DNA of 64,000 nt from Agromyces mediolanus (lineage in GTDB: Bacteria > Actinomycetota > Actinomycetes > Actinomycetales > Microbacteriaceae): the NCBI RefSeq assembly GCF_023715325.1, contig NZ_JAMBNX010000005.1, forward strand, positions 186,001 to 250,000, given 5' to 3'. Every line of letters begins with the position of its first letter. Within the stretch, counting starts at the first letter, position 1. Both the position numbers and the translations under genes were made by a program. The notes under the pieces were generated by a model. It did no database searches. It had not been told where the DNA came from and saw only the letters and a list, made by a program, of their open reading frames with translations. This document shows, piece after piece, positions 17,644 to 25,635 of this stretch.

Positions 17644-19023
17644 GTGACGAGGAACAAGCTGCGCCTGGCGATCGTCGGAGCAGGCCCCGCCGGCATCTAC
17701 GCCGCGGACATCATGCTGAAAGCCGAGCGCAACTTCGACGTCTCGATCGACCTGTTCGACCACCTGCCGGCGCCCTACGGCCTGGTCCGGTACGGCGTCG
17801 CCCCCGACCACCCCCGCATCAAGGGCATCATCACGGCGCTCCGCGAGGTGCTCGACCGCGGCGACATCCGCATCTTCGGCAACGTCCGCTTCGGCAGGGA
17901 CCTCACCCTCGACGACCTGAAGCAGCACTACCACGCGGTCATCTTCGCCACCGGCGCGGTGCGCGACGCCCCGCTGCACATCCCGGGCGTCGAGCTCGAG
18001 GGCTCGTACGGCGCGGCCGATTTCGTGAGCTGGTTCGACGGGCACCCCGACGTGCCCCGCACCTGGCCGCTCGACGCGAAGCAGGTCGCCGTCATCGGCA
18101 ACGGCAACGTCGCGCTCGACAGCGCCCGCATCCTCGCGAAGCACGTGGAAGACCTCATGGTGACGGAGATCCCGGCGAACGTCGCCGAGGGGCTCGCCGC
18201 CTCGCCCGTGACCGATGTGCACGTGTTCGGGCGCCGCGGCCCGACCTCGGTGAAGTTCACGCCCCTCGAGCTGCGCGAGCTCGGCGAGCTGCGCGACGTC
18301 GACATGATCGTGTACGACGAGGACTTCGACTACGACGACGCCGCGAAGGCGGCCGTGTCGGGCAACAAGCAGGTCTTCGTCATCGACAAGGTGCTGCAGC
18401 AGTGGCGCCAGCGCCCGGTCGGGCAGGCGTCGCGCCGCCTGCACCTGCACTTCTTCTCGAAGCCGCTCGAGTTCGTCGACGACGGCACGGGCCGGGTCGG
18501 CGCGATCCGGTACGAGCGCACGAAGTCCGACGGGGCGGGCGGCGTCGTCGGCACCGGCGAGATCCGCGAGCTGCCGGTGCAGGCCGTGTACCGCGCGGTC
18601 GGCTACTTCGGTTCGCCGCTGCCGGGTGTGCCGTTCGACGAGAAGTTCGGCGTGATCCCGAACCACGAGGGCCAGGTGCTCACTCGTGACGAGGAGACCG
18701 GCGAGGCGCGCCAGCTCTACGGCGTCTACGCGACCGGCTGGATCAAGCGCGGGCCGGTGGGCCTCATCGGGCACACGAAGTCCGACGCGATGGAGACGGT
18801 GAAGCACGTCATCAACGACCTCGGCAACTGGTGGCAGCCGGAGCACCCCGAGGAGGAGGCGATCGTCGAGCTGCTCGAGTCGCGGGACATCCGCTGGACC
18901 GACCTCGACGGCTGGCACCGCCTCGACGAGCACGAGCTCGCACTGGGCGAGGCCGAGGGGCGCGTGCGCATCAAGGTCGTGCCCCGCGACGAGATGGTCG
19001 ACCTCTCCCGCGGCGAGGTGTAG
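17644..19023 (+). CDS. Ferredoxin-NADP reductase, FprA/adrenodoxin-reductase type
   Basis: 459 aa, GTG start with GAGAGGAG about 8 nt upstream. A two-dinucleotide-fold flavoenzyme that moves electrons between NADPH and ferredoxin. FAD site IVGAGPAGIYAA (9-20), LPAPYGLVRYGVAPDHP near 40-56, NADP site VIGNGNVALDSARIL (about 151-165), and the C-terminal YATGWIKRGPVGLIGHTKSDA. The acidic insertion typical of mycobacterial FprA is present. It lies 25 nt after the prenyl synthase gene and may be cotranscribed. Redox partner unknown. Confidence 0.9.
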   Translation: MTRNKLRLAIVGAGPAGIYAADIMLKAERNFDVSIDLFDHLPAPYGLVRYGVAPDHPRIKGIITALREVLDRGDIRIFGNVRFGRDLTLDDLKQHYHAVIFATGAVRDAPLHIPGVELEGSYGAADFVSWFDGHPDVPRTWPLDAKQVAVIGNGNVALDSARILAKHVEDLMVTEIPANVAEGLAASPVTDVHVFGRRGPTSVKFTPLELRELGELRDVDMIVYDEDFDYDDAAKAAVSGNKQVFVIDKVLQQWRQRPVGQASRRLHLHFFSKPLEFVDDGTGRVGAIRYERTKSDGAGGVVGTGEIRELPVQAVYRAVGYFGSPLPGVPFDEKFGVIPNHEGQVLTRDEETGEARQLYGVYATGWIKRGPVGLIGHTKSDAMETVKHVINDLGNWWQPEHPEEEAIVELLESRDIRWTDLDGWHRLDEHELALGEAEGRVRIKVVPRDEMVDLSRGEV

Positions 19024-19088
19024 CCGTCCGATCCGCGCGTCGGGGTGACGCTGTGGACAGAAACGAGGGCCCGGCCCGCCGCGATCGC

Positions 19089-19094
19089 TAGCCT
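19089..19094 (+). promoter_or_regulatory. -10 box of the peptidase gene, probably leaderless
   Basis: TAGCCT, 6 nt before ATG 19101. Confidence 0.5.
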
Positions 19095-19100
19095 CGCCGG

Positions 19101-19814
19101 ATGCCCCTCGCTCCGCAGGACTTCGCCCTGGTCGGCCTCGCCGCGCTCGGCGCCCTCCTCGGCTGGTGGCCGCTCGCCGCGTGGGTCGGGCGCACTCGGC
19201 TCGATCCGGCGCGCCCGGGCTGCGGCGTTCGCACCGCCGCGGCGTCGACGACCGCCGGCGCCTTCGGGGCGCTCGGCTGGCGCTTCGGCACGACCGCGGC
19301 CGCCGAGGGCGCGGAGGCGGATGCCTCGAGCCTCGTCGTGCTCGGTGCGTTCCTCGTGTTCGCGGCGGCCGGGACGGTGCTCGGCATCGTCGATGTGATC
19401 GAGCACCGTCTGCCGAACGCGGTGCTCGGTCCGGCCGGCCTCGCCGTGGCCGGACTGCTCGGCGTCGCGGCTGCGCTCGACGGGGCCGGCGCCCGTCCGG
19501 GTCGGGCGCTGACCGCCCTCGTCGGTGCCGCCGTGCTCTTCGCCCTGTTCCTCGCCGTCGCGCTCCTCTCGCCGCGGGCGATGGGCATGGGCGATGTGAA
19601 GCTCGCGGCCCTCGTCGGCGGCGTGATCGGCTGGGGCGGGCTGACGAGCTGGGTGGTCGGAGTCGTCGCGATGTTCCTCGTCGGCGGCCTCGTCGCGGTC
19701 GTCGGGCTGGCGCTGCGACGGGTCACGGCGGGCGGCGCCATCCCGTTCGGTCCGGCCATGCTCGCCGGGGCGCTCCTCGCCATCGTCGCCGTGCCCGCTA
19801 GCCTGGGGCCATGA
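19101..19814 (+). CDS. A24-family prepilin peptidase (TadV/CpaA-like)
   Basis: 237 aa, about seven membrane helices. A membrane aspartic protease that trims prepilins or pseudopilins. The two catalytic aspartates are Asp98 (IVDVIEHRLPN) and Asp165 (MGMGDVKLAA). The N-terminal methyltransferase domain with CXXC pairs found in PilD is missing. No pilin or assembly gene is in the window, so the substrate must be elsewhere. The stop overlaps the start of the hydrolase gene by 4 nt. Confidence 0.87.
   Translation: MPLAPQDFALVGLAALGALLGWWPLAAWVGRTRLDPARPGCGVRTAAASTTAGAFGALGWRFGTTAAAEGAEADASSLVVLGAFLVFAAAGTVLGIVDVIEHRLPNAVLGPAGLAVAGLLGVAAALDGAGARPGRALTALVGAAVLFALFLAVALLSPRAMGMGDVKLAALVGGVIGWGGLTSWVVGVVAMFLVGGLVAVVGLALRRVTAGGAIPFGPAMLAGALLAIVAVPASLGP
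19799..19804 (+). promoter_or_regulatory. -10 box of the hydrolase gene, probably leaderless
   Basis: TAGCCT, 6 nt before ATG 19811, inside the end of the peptidase gene. Confidence 0.4.
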
Positions 19815-20806
19815 CCGCCACGTGGCGCCCCGACGTGCTCGGGACGGGCTTCGAGCAGCAGACCCTGCCGCTCGGGTCCGACGGTGAGGGCGAGCTCGTC
19901 GCCACCCTCGTGCGGTACACGCCGCCCCCGGCATCCGGCTGGTGGCCGTTCGCCCGTGCCCCGCGGGGGCCGGTCGCCGGCTGCGACGTGCTGTCGGTGC
20001 ACGGGTGGAGCGACTACTTCTTCAATCCCGAGCTCGCGCGATTCTGGGCCGACCGGGGCGCACGCTTCTTCGCCCTCGACCTGCGCAAGTACGGCCGGAG
20101 CCTGCGCCCCGGGCAGACTCCGGGGCTCATCACCGACCTCGCCGACTACGACGCCGACCTCGACGCGGCGCTGACGGCGATGCGGGCCGGCGGCCCGGCC
20201 CGCCCGCTCATCCTGATGGGGCACTCGACCGGGGGGCTCACCCTCTCGCTCTGGGCCGACCGGCACCGGGGACGGGCGAGTGCGCTGGTGCTGAACAGCC
20301 CGTGGCTCGAGTTCCAGCTGAGCCGCGTGGGGCGCGAGGCGCTCGCCCCGGTCTTCGCGCTCGGCGCCCGAGTGCACCCCCTCGCGCCGCTGCCGAACGT
20401 CGACCTCGGCTTCTACACCCGCGCGGTCGCGAAGGAGCAGGGCGGCGAGTGGGAGTACGACCACGCGTGGCGACCCGACCGCGGCTTCGCGACGAGCCCG
20501 GTCTGGCTGAACGCGATCCTCGCCGGTCACGCACGGGTGGCGGCCGGGATCGACGTGGGAACGCCCGCGCTCACCCTGCTCTCGGCGCGCTCGAGCATCC
20601 TCACCCGCTGGGACGAGTCGATGCGCGCGAGCGACAGCGTGCTCGTCGTCGACGAGATCGCCGAGCGCGCGCTGAAGCTCGGGCCGGAGGTGACGGTGTC
20701 GCGCATCGACGGCGCGCTGCACGACGTGACCCTCTCGCGGGAGCCCGCGCGCGCCGCCGCGTACGCCTCGATCAGTCGCTGGCTGCGCGGCTACGCGCCG
20801 GCCTGA
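19811..20806 (+). CDS. Alpha/beta hydrolase (lysophospholipase/monoacylglycerol-lipase-like)
   Basis: 331 aa. Serine nucleophile Ser139 in LMGHSTGG; HGWSDYFFNPELARFWADRGARFFALDLRKYG has the usual strand and oxyanion region; the C-terminal His is probably in IDGALHDVT. Likely cytosolic, with a lipid-ester or similar substrate. menH, an alpha/beta hydrolase of the menaquinone pathway, is otherwise missing here, but this protein is longer and lacks the short MenH look, so I do not assign it. Overlaps the previous gene by 4 nt. Confidence 0.82.
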   Translation: MTATWRPDVLGTGFEQQTLPLGSDGEGELVATLVRYTPPPASGWWPFARAPRGPVAGCDVLSVHGWSDYFFNPELARFWADRGARFFALDLRKYGRSLRPGQTPGLITDLADYDADLDAALTAMRAGGPARPLILMGHSTGGLTLSLWADRHRGRASALVLNSPWLEFQLSRVGREALAPVFALGARVHPLAPLPNVDLGFYTRAVAKEQGGEWEYDHAWRPDRGFATSPVWLNAILAGHARVAAGIDVGTPALTLLSARSSILTRWDESMRASDSVLVVDEIAERALKLGPEVTVSRIDGALHDVTLSREPARAAAYASISRWLRGYAPA

Positions 20807-20834
20807 TCCCCACCGCTCGCGCGCCGGCCCGTGC

Positions 20835-21323
20835 TCAGCGGAAGTTGACGAACTGGAGGTCGACCTCGAGGTCGGCGCCCTTCAGGATGCGGATGACCTC
20901 CTGCAGATCGTCGCGGCTCTTCGAGGACACGCGCAGCTCGTCACCCTGGATCTGCGACTTCACGGTCTTCGGGCCCTGCTCGCGGATGATCTTGCCGATC
21001 TCCTTGGCCGCCTTCTGGTCGATGCCCTGCTTCAGCGCGATCTCGATGCGGAACTCCTTGCCCGAGGCGTAGGGTTCGCCGGCGTCGAGGCTCTTCAGCG
21101 TGATGCCGCGCTTGATGAACTTCGACTGCACCACGTCGAGCACCGCCTTCACGCGCTCCTCGGAGGAGGCCTTGAGCAGGATCTTCTCTCCGCTCCACTC
21201 GACCGAGGCGCCGACGCCCTTGAAGTCGTAGCGCTGCTCGAGCTCCTTGCGGGCCTGGTTGACCGCGTTGTCGGCCTCCATCTTGTCGACCTTGGAGACG
21301 ATGTCGAACGTCGAATCTGCCAT
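20835..21323 (-). CDS. YajQ-family nucleotide-binding protein
   Basis: 162 aa, the full family length, starting [24 protein letters not shown]. Ends with [12 protein letters not shown], an invariant YajQ terminus. Some members bind cyclic-di-GMP and act as regulators; in actinobacteria the role is unclear. On the minus strand TAGACT (21330-21335) lies 6 nt before the ATG, so the mRNA may be leaderless. It faces the hydrolase gene tail to tail with 28 bp between. Confidence 0.93.
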   Translation of the reverse strand: MADSTFDIVSKVDKMEADNAVNQARKELEQRYDFKGVGASVEWSGEKILLKASSEERVKAVLDVVQSKFIKRGITLKSLDAGEPYASGKEFRIEIALKQGIDQKAAKEIGKIIREQGPKTVKSQIQGDELRVSSKSRDDLQEVIRILKGADLEVDLQFVNFR

Positions 21324-21359
21324 GCCGCCAGTCTAACCAGGGCCGCACGGCGGGGCGCC

Positions 21360-22199
21360 TCAGCCGAGCACGTGCAGCGCGTCGCCGACCGCGACCGTGT
21401 CGCCGGCCGAGGCATCCAGCACCGGAACCAGGCGCACCCCGAACCAGGTCTTGCCCTCGCGGCGGCGGTGCCGGGCGAGGGTGCGGATCGGCTCCTTGCC
21501 GCGCACGAGCGTGTCGGGATCGACCGTCGTCATGACGCAGCGGTCGCAGCAGCCCTCGACGCGGAACTCGACCTCGCCGATGCGCACCCGGGCCCACGTC
21601 TCCTCGGCGAACGCCGTCTCGCCGTCGACGACGAGGTTCGGCCGGAAGCGCTCCATCACGAGCGGCGGGGGCGCGTCCTCGCCGCGCTCCACGGCGTCGG
21701 CCGCGGCGAACTCGTTCAGCAGCGCGAGGGAGGCCTCGCTCGCGAGGAGCAGGGGCGAGGCGTCCGCGAGGGTCAGCGAATCACCCGGCCGGCCGCCGTA
21801 GTCCGGTTTCACGGGGCGCGCGGTCGGGTCCGGCTGCCAGACGAGCCGGAGCGGCCGGCCGATGCGCGCGCTGATCCAGGCATCCGCCGCCTCGCCGGCC
21901 GGCAGCGCCGTGCCCTGACGCGAGTGCCCGACCGGAACGGGCGCCACGTCGCGCGGGGCGGCGACGAGGAGGCTGCCGGCATCGTGCTCGGCGCCGAGGC
22001 GGAGCGCGTCGTCGGCGAGCGGGGTCGCGGCGAGCCCGAGCAGGGCGTTCTCCTCGCGTGCCGTGACGGACGCACCGTCGGGGTCCACCACGGCCCAGCG
22101 GCGGTCGCCGGCGAGCCCCCAGGGCAGCACGGTCGCGCGGGGCACGTCGAATCCGGCGAACGACTTGACCGGGTGGATGCGGACGCGCGTGAGCTGCAT
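21360..22199 (-). CDS. MOSC-domain protein (molybdenum cofactor sulfurase-like)
   Basis: 279 aa. Has the N-terminal beta-barrel (VRIHPVKSFAGFDVPRATVLPWGLAGDRRWAVVD) and a MOSC domain with RFRPNLVVDG and a cysteine-rich stretch GCCDRCVMTTVDPDT like mARC/YcbX proteins. These bind molybdenum cofactor and reduce N-hydroxylated compounds or transfer sulfur. No separate reductase domain is fused. The start is ATG 22199, with TACGGT (22206-22211) 6 nt upstream. It follows YajQ by 36 nt on the same strand. Confidence 0.88.
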   Translation of the reverse strand: MQLTRVRIHPVKSFAGFDVPRATVLPWGLAGDRRWAVVDPDGASVTAREENALLGLAATPLADDALRLGAEHDAGSLLVAAPRDVAPVPVGHSRQGTALPAGEAADAWISARIGRPLRLVWQPDPTARPVKPDYGGRPGDSLTLADASPLLLASEASLALLNEFAAADAVERGEDAPPPLVMERFRPNLVVDGETAFAEETWARVRIGEVEFRVEGCCDRCVMTTVDPDTLVRGKEPIRTLARHRRREGKTWFGVRLVPVLDASAGDTVAVGDALHVLG

Positions 22200-22322
22200 C
22201 ACAGCACCGTACCCGCAGCGGTCGGAGACGGTCATCTTGGCCCCCGTCCGCGTGTCACGGTGGCGGCCCCCGTTCGGGTGGGGTAGAAACGTCGGCGGAC
22301 TCCGATCGAAGGGATCGCCCGC

Positions 22323-22487
22323 GTGAAGTGGATCAGACCGCTCGTCATCGTGCTCGTCGTCGTGTTCGCGCTCTTCTACATGATCAGCCGGCCCGAGGAC
22401 GCGGCGAACCTCGTACAGGGCGCCGTGAACGGGGTCGCCACCGCCGTCGACGGGGTCGGCCGGTTCTTCACCTCGCTCGCCTCCTGA
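22323..22487 (+). CDS. Small single-pass membrane protein
   Basis: 54 aa, GTG start, too short for most ORF filters. One helix (residues 5-20, PLVIVLVVVFALFYMI) is followed by an amphipathic tail of about 35 residues. GAAGGGA lies upstream. G/C third positions and a 19-nt gap to the PH-domain gene support a real, cotranscribed gene. I do not know its function. Confidence 0.68.
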   Translation: MKWIRPLVIVLVVVFALFYMISRPEDAANLVQGAVNGVATAVDGVGRFFTSLAS

Positions 22488-22506
22488 GCCCTCGGCGGAT
22501 GCTGCC

Positions 22507-23199
22507 GTGAGCGTGTTCGGCCTCGACCCGAAGGTCGAGCGGCATCTCATCGCCGACGACGGTGAGGTGATCATCGACGAGGTCGGCAAGCACTGGGCCG
22601 CGAAGGTCGGCTGCGTGCTCGAGATGATCGCCGCGCTGCCGGTGCTCCTGCTGCTCGCGGTGCTGCCGAAAGCGCTGTACTTCATCCCGCTGCTCGTGGC
22701 GCTGGGGCTGCTGCTGCACGGCCTCTGGCGCTACCTCGGCCTCCGGATGGACCGCTTCGTCATCACGAACATGCGGGTCTTCCGGGTGCACGGCATCCTG
22801 TCCCAGCGGATCGCGACCATGCCGCTCTCGCGCATCCTCGACATCTCCGTGCACACGCCGTTCGTCGGGCGCATCATCGGCTACGGGCACTTCATCTTCG
22901 AGTCGGCCGCGCAGGATCAGGGGCTCCGCGAGATCCGCTTCGTCGGGCGGCCGGATGAGCGGGGGATGACGATCCAGCGGGTCATCCAGCGCGCGGGTCT
23001 CCGCGGGCGGATGCATCCGCCGGACTTCCCCATGCCGGAGTACGACCCGACGCGCGTCGGCCAACTCGCCGCCTACGACGCGGCTTCCGCCGGGCAGATG
23101 GCGGCGCGGGCGGAGGCGGATGCCGCGGCCGACACCCGCGATCTCAACGCGACCCGCGACTACGGCGACGAACTGCCCTGGTGGCGGGAGTCCCGCTGA
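22507..23199 (+). CDS. Bacterial PH-domain membrane protein (YdbS/YdbT type)
   Basis: 230 aa, GTG start. Two adjacent membrane helices (about 38-75) are followed by a bPH2 domain with FVITNMRVFRVHGILSQRIATMPLSRILDISV, a strong family signature. The last 50 residues are Ala-rich and charged. In the family the domain acts in envelope stress or secretion, but there is no clear biochemical role. Probably coupled to the 54-aa membrane protein. A GC hairpin of two CCCGGG blocks (23201-23217) follows and could end the transcript. Confidence 0.85.
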   Translation: MSVFGLDPKVERHLIADDGEVIIDEVGKHWAAKVGCVLEMIAALPVLLLLAVLPKALYFIPLLVALGLLLHGLWRYLGLRMDRFVITNMRVFRVHGILSQRIATMPLSRILDISVHTPFVGRIIGYGHFIFESAAQDQGLREIRFVGRPDERGMTIQRVIQRAGLRGRMHPPDFPMPEYDPTRVGQLAAYDAASAGQMAARAEADAAADTRDLNATRDYGDELPWWRESR

Positions 23200-23264
23200 C
23201 CCGGGCGCACCCCGGGCGATGCGACCGGCTTCCGACTCGATTTCGCCAGCGGGCACGGTCCGAG

Positions 23265-23270
23265 TATCCT
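23265..23270 (+). promoter_or_regulatory. -10 box of tRNA-Tyr
   Basis: TATCCT with a weak TTCGCC -35 at 23242-23247 (17-nt spacer). Transcription would begin about 37 nt before the mature tRNA. Confidence 0.4.
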
Positions 23271-23313
23271 TGTGAGGCCCCCGGTTGTGTGCAGAACGTG
23301 GTCGGGTGCACAT

Positions 23314-23395
23314 GGCGAGTTACCCAAGCGGCCAAAGGGATCTGACTGTAAATCAGACTGCTCAGCATTCGGGGGTTCGAATCCCTCACTCGCCA
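23314..23395 (+). tRNA. tRNA-Tyr (GTA)
   Basis: The 7-bp acceptor stem pairs GGCGAGT with ACTCGCC. Anticodon stem TCTGA/TCAGA encloses loop CTGTAAA with anticodon GTA. A long variable arm and T-loop TTCGAAT follow, the class II layout expected of bacterial tRNA-Tyr. Positions 23342 onward are the left copy of a 55-bp repeat left by an integrated element, but the tRNA is intact. No CCA is encoded. Confidence 0.95.
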
Positions 23396-23396
23396 C
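23342..23396 (+). repeat. attL: left 55-bp direct repeat, 3' end of tRNA-Tyr
   Basis: Identical over 55 bp to 28691-28745. It starts in the anticodon stem (CTGACTGTAAATCAG, itself a dyad around the anticodon loop) and ends one base after the acceptor discriminator. tRNA 3' halves are classic attachment sites of tyrosine recombinases. Confidence 0.93.
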
Positions 23397-23461
23397 TCCC
23401 GCGGAATGACGCGGATGTTCAGGGCCTCACGCGATCGACCTGCGTGAGGCCCTGAGCCGTC

Positions 23462-23483
23462 TGCACCGTATGTTGCACCCTAT
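23462..23483 (+). promoter_or_regulatory. Candidate integrase arm sites, left end
   Basis: TGCACCGTAT (23462-23471) and TGCACCCTAT (23474-23483) repeat with a 12-bp period, 66 bp inside attL. The same pair recurs near attR. Confidence 0.6.
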
Positions 23484-23818
23484 GGCCGCGCCGGATCGAT
23501 GGCGTTGATGCGCACCCACTCATCGATGTCGTCCACGTTGTAGATGACGGTTCGCTCGGTCGGCTTGTAGTAGCGCGGAGGCCGCTTCGCGCCGCGCAGA
23601 TACTCCAGGTGCCGCACGGTGAGGCCGGGAACGTGCTCCACGACCTGCTGGGGCGACATCCACTTCGTGGGCAACTGGGCTGCGGGGTTCGAGGAGGGTG
23701 GGGGGCTCATGGGTTCATCGCCGCTTGGGTCACTGAGGGCACGTTCCTCCGCTATCTCATCGAGGACGTCGAGGAAAGCATCGGCTGCGGCCGCGAGCGC
23801 TTCGTCACGTGTTGGCAT
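23480..23818 (-). CDS. Excisionase-like helix-turn-helix protein
   Basis: 112 aa. An acidic N-terminal 50 residues precedes a MerR/Xis-type wHTH: MSPQQVVEHVPGLTVRHLEYLRGAKRPPRYYKP, then VIYNVDDIDEWVRI. Such proteins bend att DNA and steer the integrase toward excision. It points toward attL, and its stop codon lies inside the left arm-type site. No SD is obvious. A role as an ordinary regulator is possible. Confidence 0.72.
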   Translation of the reverse strand: MPTRDEALAAAADAFLDVLDEIAEERALSDPSGDEPMSPPPSSNPAAQLPTKWMSPQQVVEHVPGLTVRHLEYLRGAKRPPRYYKPTERTVIYNVDDIDEWVRINAIDPARP

Positions 23819-23883
23819 GCCCTAGTTCTACTCGAACTGCCTGGCCCGTGAACTGGGCGGCGATCCTGGGCTGCATATCCGGA

Positions 23884-23889
23884 TAGGCT
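23884..23889 (+). promoter_or_regulatory. -10 box of the lipoprotein gene
   Basis: TAGGCT. The GTG at 23896 is 6 nt downstream, which favours that start over the GTG at 23890. Confidence 0.45.
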
Positions 23890-23895
23890 GTGCGC

Positions 23896-24252
23896 GTGTC
23901 TCGTGCTTTGGGAGTGATTCCGTTGGGGCTCACGGCGCTACTTCTCGCAGGCTGCAGCTCTGCTCCGTCAACCGCGGCTGCAGCGGAGACATGCGGTGGC
24001 AGCGGCTCCGGGATAGCAGTGGCGGACGATGGGCTTCTCGAGTACGACCAGAGCCAGGATGAATCCGGCGACGCGTGGAAGTGCCTCCTCAACGAGCTCG
24101 TCGCAGAGAGCGCCGACCAGTACACGATTACCCAGGGTTTGGACGAGAGCCTGGGGGCTCAGGACGGCACATTCGGAGGGCTCACAGCGGTGTGGGCATT
24201 GAACCCGTCGCGCGGCATCCAGATGTCGTTCTGGCCAACCATCACCGACTAG
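23896..24252 (+). CDS. Small lipoprotein of unknown function
   Basis: 118 aa. A signal sequence with lipobox LLAGC gives Cys at about residue 19 of the mature precursor, so the protein is anchored outside. The rest (ETCGGSGSGIAV, DAWKCLLNELV, FWPTITD) resembles nothing I know; two cysteines beyond the lipobox may form a disulfide. An earlier in-frame GTG at 23890 is possible, but the TAGGCT box fits 23896 better. Cargo of the integrated element. Confidence 0.7.
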   Translation: MSRALGVIPLGLTALLLAGCSSAPSTAAAAETCGGSGSGIAVADDGLLEYDQSQDESGDAWKCLLNELVAESADQYTITQGLDESLGAQDGTFGGLTAVWALNPSRGIQMSFWPTITD

Positions 24253-24274
24253 CGCGTAGCTCAGTGGGTGCGCA

Positions 24275-24715
24275 GTGGCAGGCCCAGTCGACTACCTGGC
24301 GGCGAATGCTGCGCTCGAGGCGCTGTTCGGTGCGCAGCCTGCGCAGGCGGAAGGTACCGGAAGCTGGAGTCCGAACGGCTCCTCGTTCTCGATCCCGAGT
24401 AATTGGTCATGCAGTGCGACCGGACGAGATGGCGCTGTCTACTTTCAGGTGTGCGTCGTCCGAAGCGGCAACTACGTCCAGGCGGCCACCATCGTCAACA
24501 ACACCGGCAACTCGCAGAGGCTGGTCGGCGTCGATCAGACGCCGTCTTCCTCGACTACCACGTACCAGTCGCATGTGAAGTGTGCGATCTCGGGTGTGGC
24601 CGCGAAGAGCATCTCGGTGTGCTTCTCAGCGACCGCCCAATCCTCCGCCCTGGTGCGCTACTTTGCGAGCTTCGATTGGCCCTGGGACATCTACAACCCG
24701 AGCCCCTGGGCCTAG
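24275..24715 (+). CDS. Probable secreted protein of unknown function
   Basis: 146 aa, GTG start. The N-terminal part is weakly hydrophobic and has AQPAQA before EGTGSWSP, like a signal-peptidase I site near residue 25, though the positive n-region of a good signal is missing. The body has four cysteines (SWSCSA, FQVCVV, HVKCAI, SVCFSA), suggesting two disulfides, and Trp-rich ends. In-frame TAG at 24257 limits any longer start. 22 nt after the lipoprotein gene and before a strong terminator, so the two may form one operon. Confidence 0.55.
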   Translation: MAGPVDYLAANAALEALFGAQPAQAEGTGSWSPNGSSFSIPSNWSCSATGRDGAVYFQVCVVRSGNYVQAATIVNNTGNSQRLVGVDQTPSSSTTTYQSHVKCAISGVAAKSISVCFSATAQSSALVRYFASFDWPWDIYNPSPWA

Positions 24716-24718
24716 ACG

Positions 24719-24754
24719 AGAACCGCCCCGGCATCGCCATGCCGGGGCGGTTCT
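24719..24754. terminator. Strong hairpin terminator inside the element
   Basis: A perfect 16-bp stem: AGAACCGCCCCGGCAT (24719-24734) pairs with 24739-24754 across loop CGCC. It ends with TTCT. It lies between two convergent genes and can work in both directions. Confidence 0.85.
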
Positions 24755-24832
24755 ATGTCTGGGCCGCTACTTAGACGAGTGCACGTCGGGCGGCCATGAG
24801 GCGCCGTCGGGAACCGACAACTACGATGGACG

Positions 24833-25333
24833 TCAACCGACGACGGGGCCGGGAGCCTGGCCAACCACCGCGAACGAGTACTTCCAGGTGCGCGAGTCGT
24901 CGCCGTCGAGACGGACCCGGACCTCGTAGCGCCCGTTCGGCGCGAGGGGCAAGCCGTTGTTGAAGTCGAAGACGAACTGGATTTGGCCGCCGACGTGATC
25001 CCTGAGAGCAGCTGGCACTTGCACGTTTGGGCGCTCAACGGAGACGATTTGGGCAATTCGCAATGGCTGGGACTCGCCTGCTGGCCCGGGCAGGGACACA
25101 AGATTGTCGTCTGCGTCGACGATTGCCATCTCCAGCGGGAACTCGGCCGGACAGAACTCGATAGGAATTCTCACCGAAATCCAAATCGCGAACTTCGAGG
25201 TCACACCCTGCTGGAAATCGAACCCTACAAGGGTGATGCCGGCACCGATGATGTTGCCCTTGCCACCCGCATCATTGTTGGCAAAATCTGCGAGAACGAT
25301 GTTGACCGTTGCCGCCTGCGCGATGTCACTCAC
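24833..25333 (-). CDS. Conserved hypothetical protein (DUF6941-like)
   Basis: 166 aa, GTG start. The N-terminus NIVLADFANNDAGGKGNIIGAGITLVGF has the 'ADxAN...GKxNIxGAG' pattern I associate with DUF6941, from memory. A predicted beta-rich protein ending in WKYSFAVVGQAPG. Function unknown; similar proteins tend to occur in mobile or phage-related regions. Its start overlaps the end of hicB by 4 nt, so it may be the last gene of the hicA-hicB operon. Confidence 0.65.
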   Translation of the reverse strand: MSDIAQAATVNIVLADFANNDAGGKGNIIGAGITLVGFDFQQGVTSKFAIWISVRIPIEFCPAEFPLEMAIVDADDNLVSLPGPAGESQPLRIAQIVSVERPNVQVPAALRDHVGGQIQFVFDFNNGLPLAPNGRYEVRVRLDGDDSRTWKYSFAVVGQAPGPVVG

Positions 25334-25632
25334 CAGATTGCCCGTTCCGGCTCGCGAATGGCGGCGCCGTGCCGCGAGGCTCTCGCTGGCGCTGATGCTC
25401 TGACGGGAGCGTTTGAAGAGGAAATGTGAGCGAAAGGCGACGAGAGCGCTGCGCCATCCTCGAGTCGCTCTACAAGGGACCTACCGCTAAGGCCGGCGTT
25501 GGCGAGGCCTTCACGGACGAGCTCTCGGGTCGAAGCGAAATCCGCAGCAAGGGCTGAGAACCCGGGCATCGAGTCAGAGTCCGCCCACCATGCCCCTGGC
25601 TCACGGTGGTACGTCACGTTGACGGTGTCCAT
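25330..25632 (-). CDS. hicB: HicB-like antitoxin
   Basis: 100 aa. The fold is given by VTYHREPGAWWADSDSMPGFSALAADFASTRELVREGLANAG, a partial RNase-H-like HicB domain with the usual 'Y.E.GG.wvA...PG..s.g.t.eEA' spacing. HicB neutralises HicA and often represses the operon. The C-terminal 45 residues are Ala/Ser-rich and show no clear HTH. A GTG immediately upstream (25635) is an alternative start. Directly after hicA. Confidence 0.75.
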   Translation of the reverse strand: MDTVNVTYHREPGAWWADSDSMPGFSALAADFASTRELVREGLANAGLSGRSLVERLEDGAALSSPFAHISSSNAPVRASAPARASRHGAAIREPERAIW

Positions 25633-25635
25633 CAC

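Noticed and set aside
24250..24275. tRNA-like start (GCGCGTAGCTCAGTGGGT) before the secreted protein gene
   Set aside because: It resembles a tRNA acceptor plus D-arm, but no anticodon stem, T-arm or matching acceptor 3' strand follows.
24983..25429. Plus-strand frame inside the hypothetical and hicB region
   Set aside because: It runs opposite the 166-aa hypothetical and the hicB tail, and has no motif or SD.
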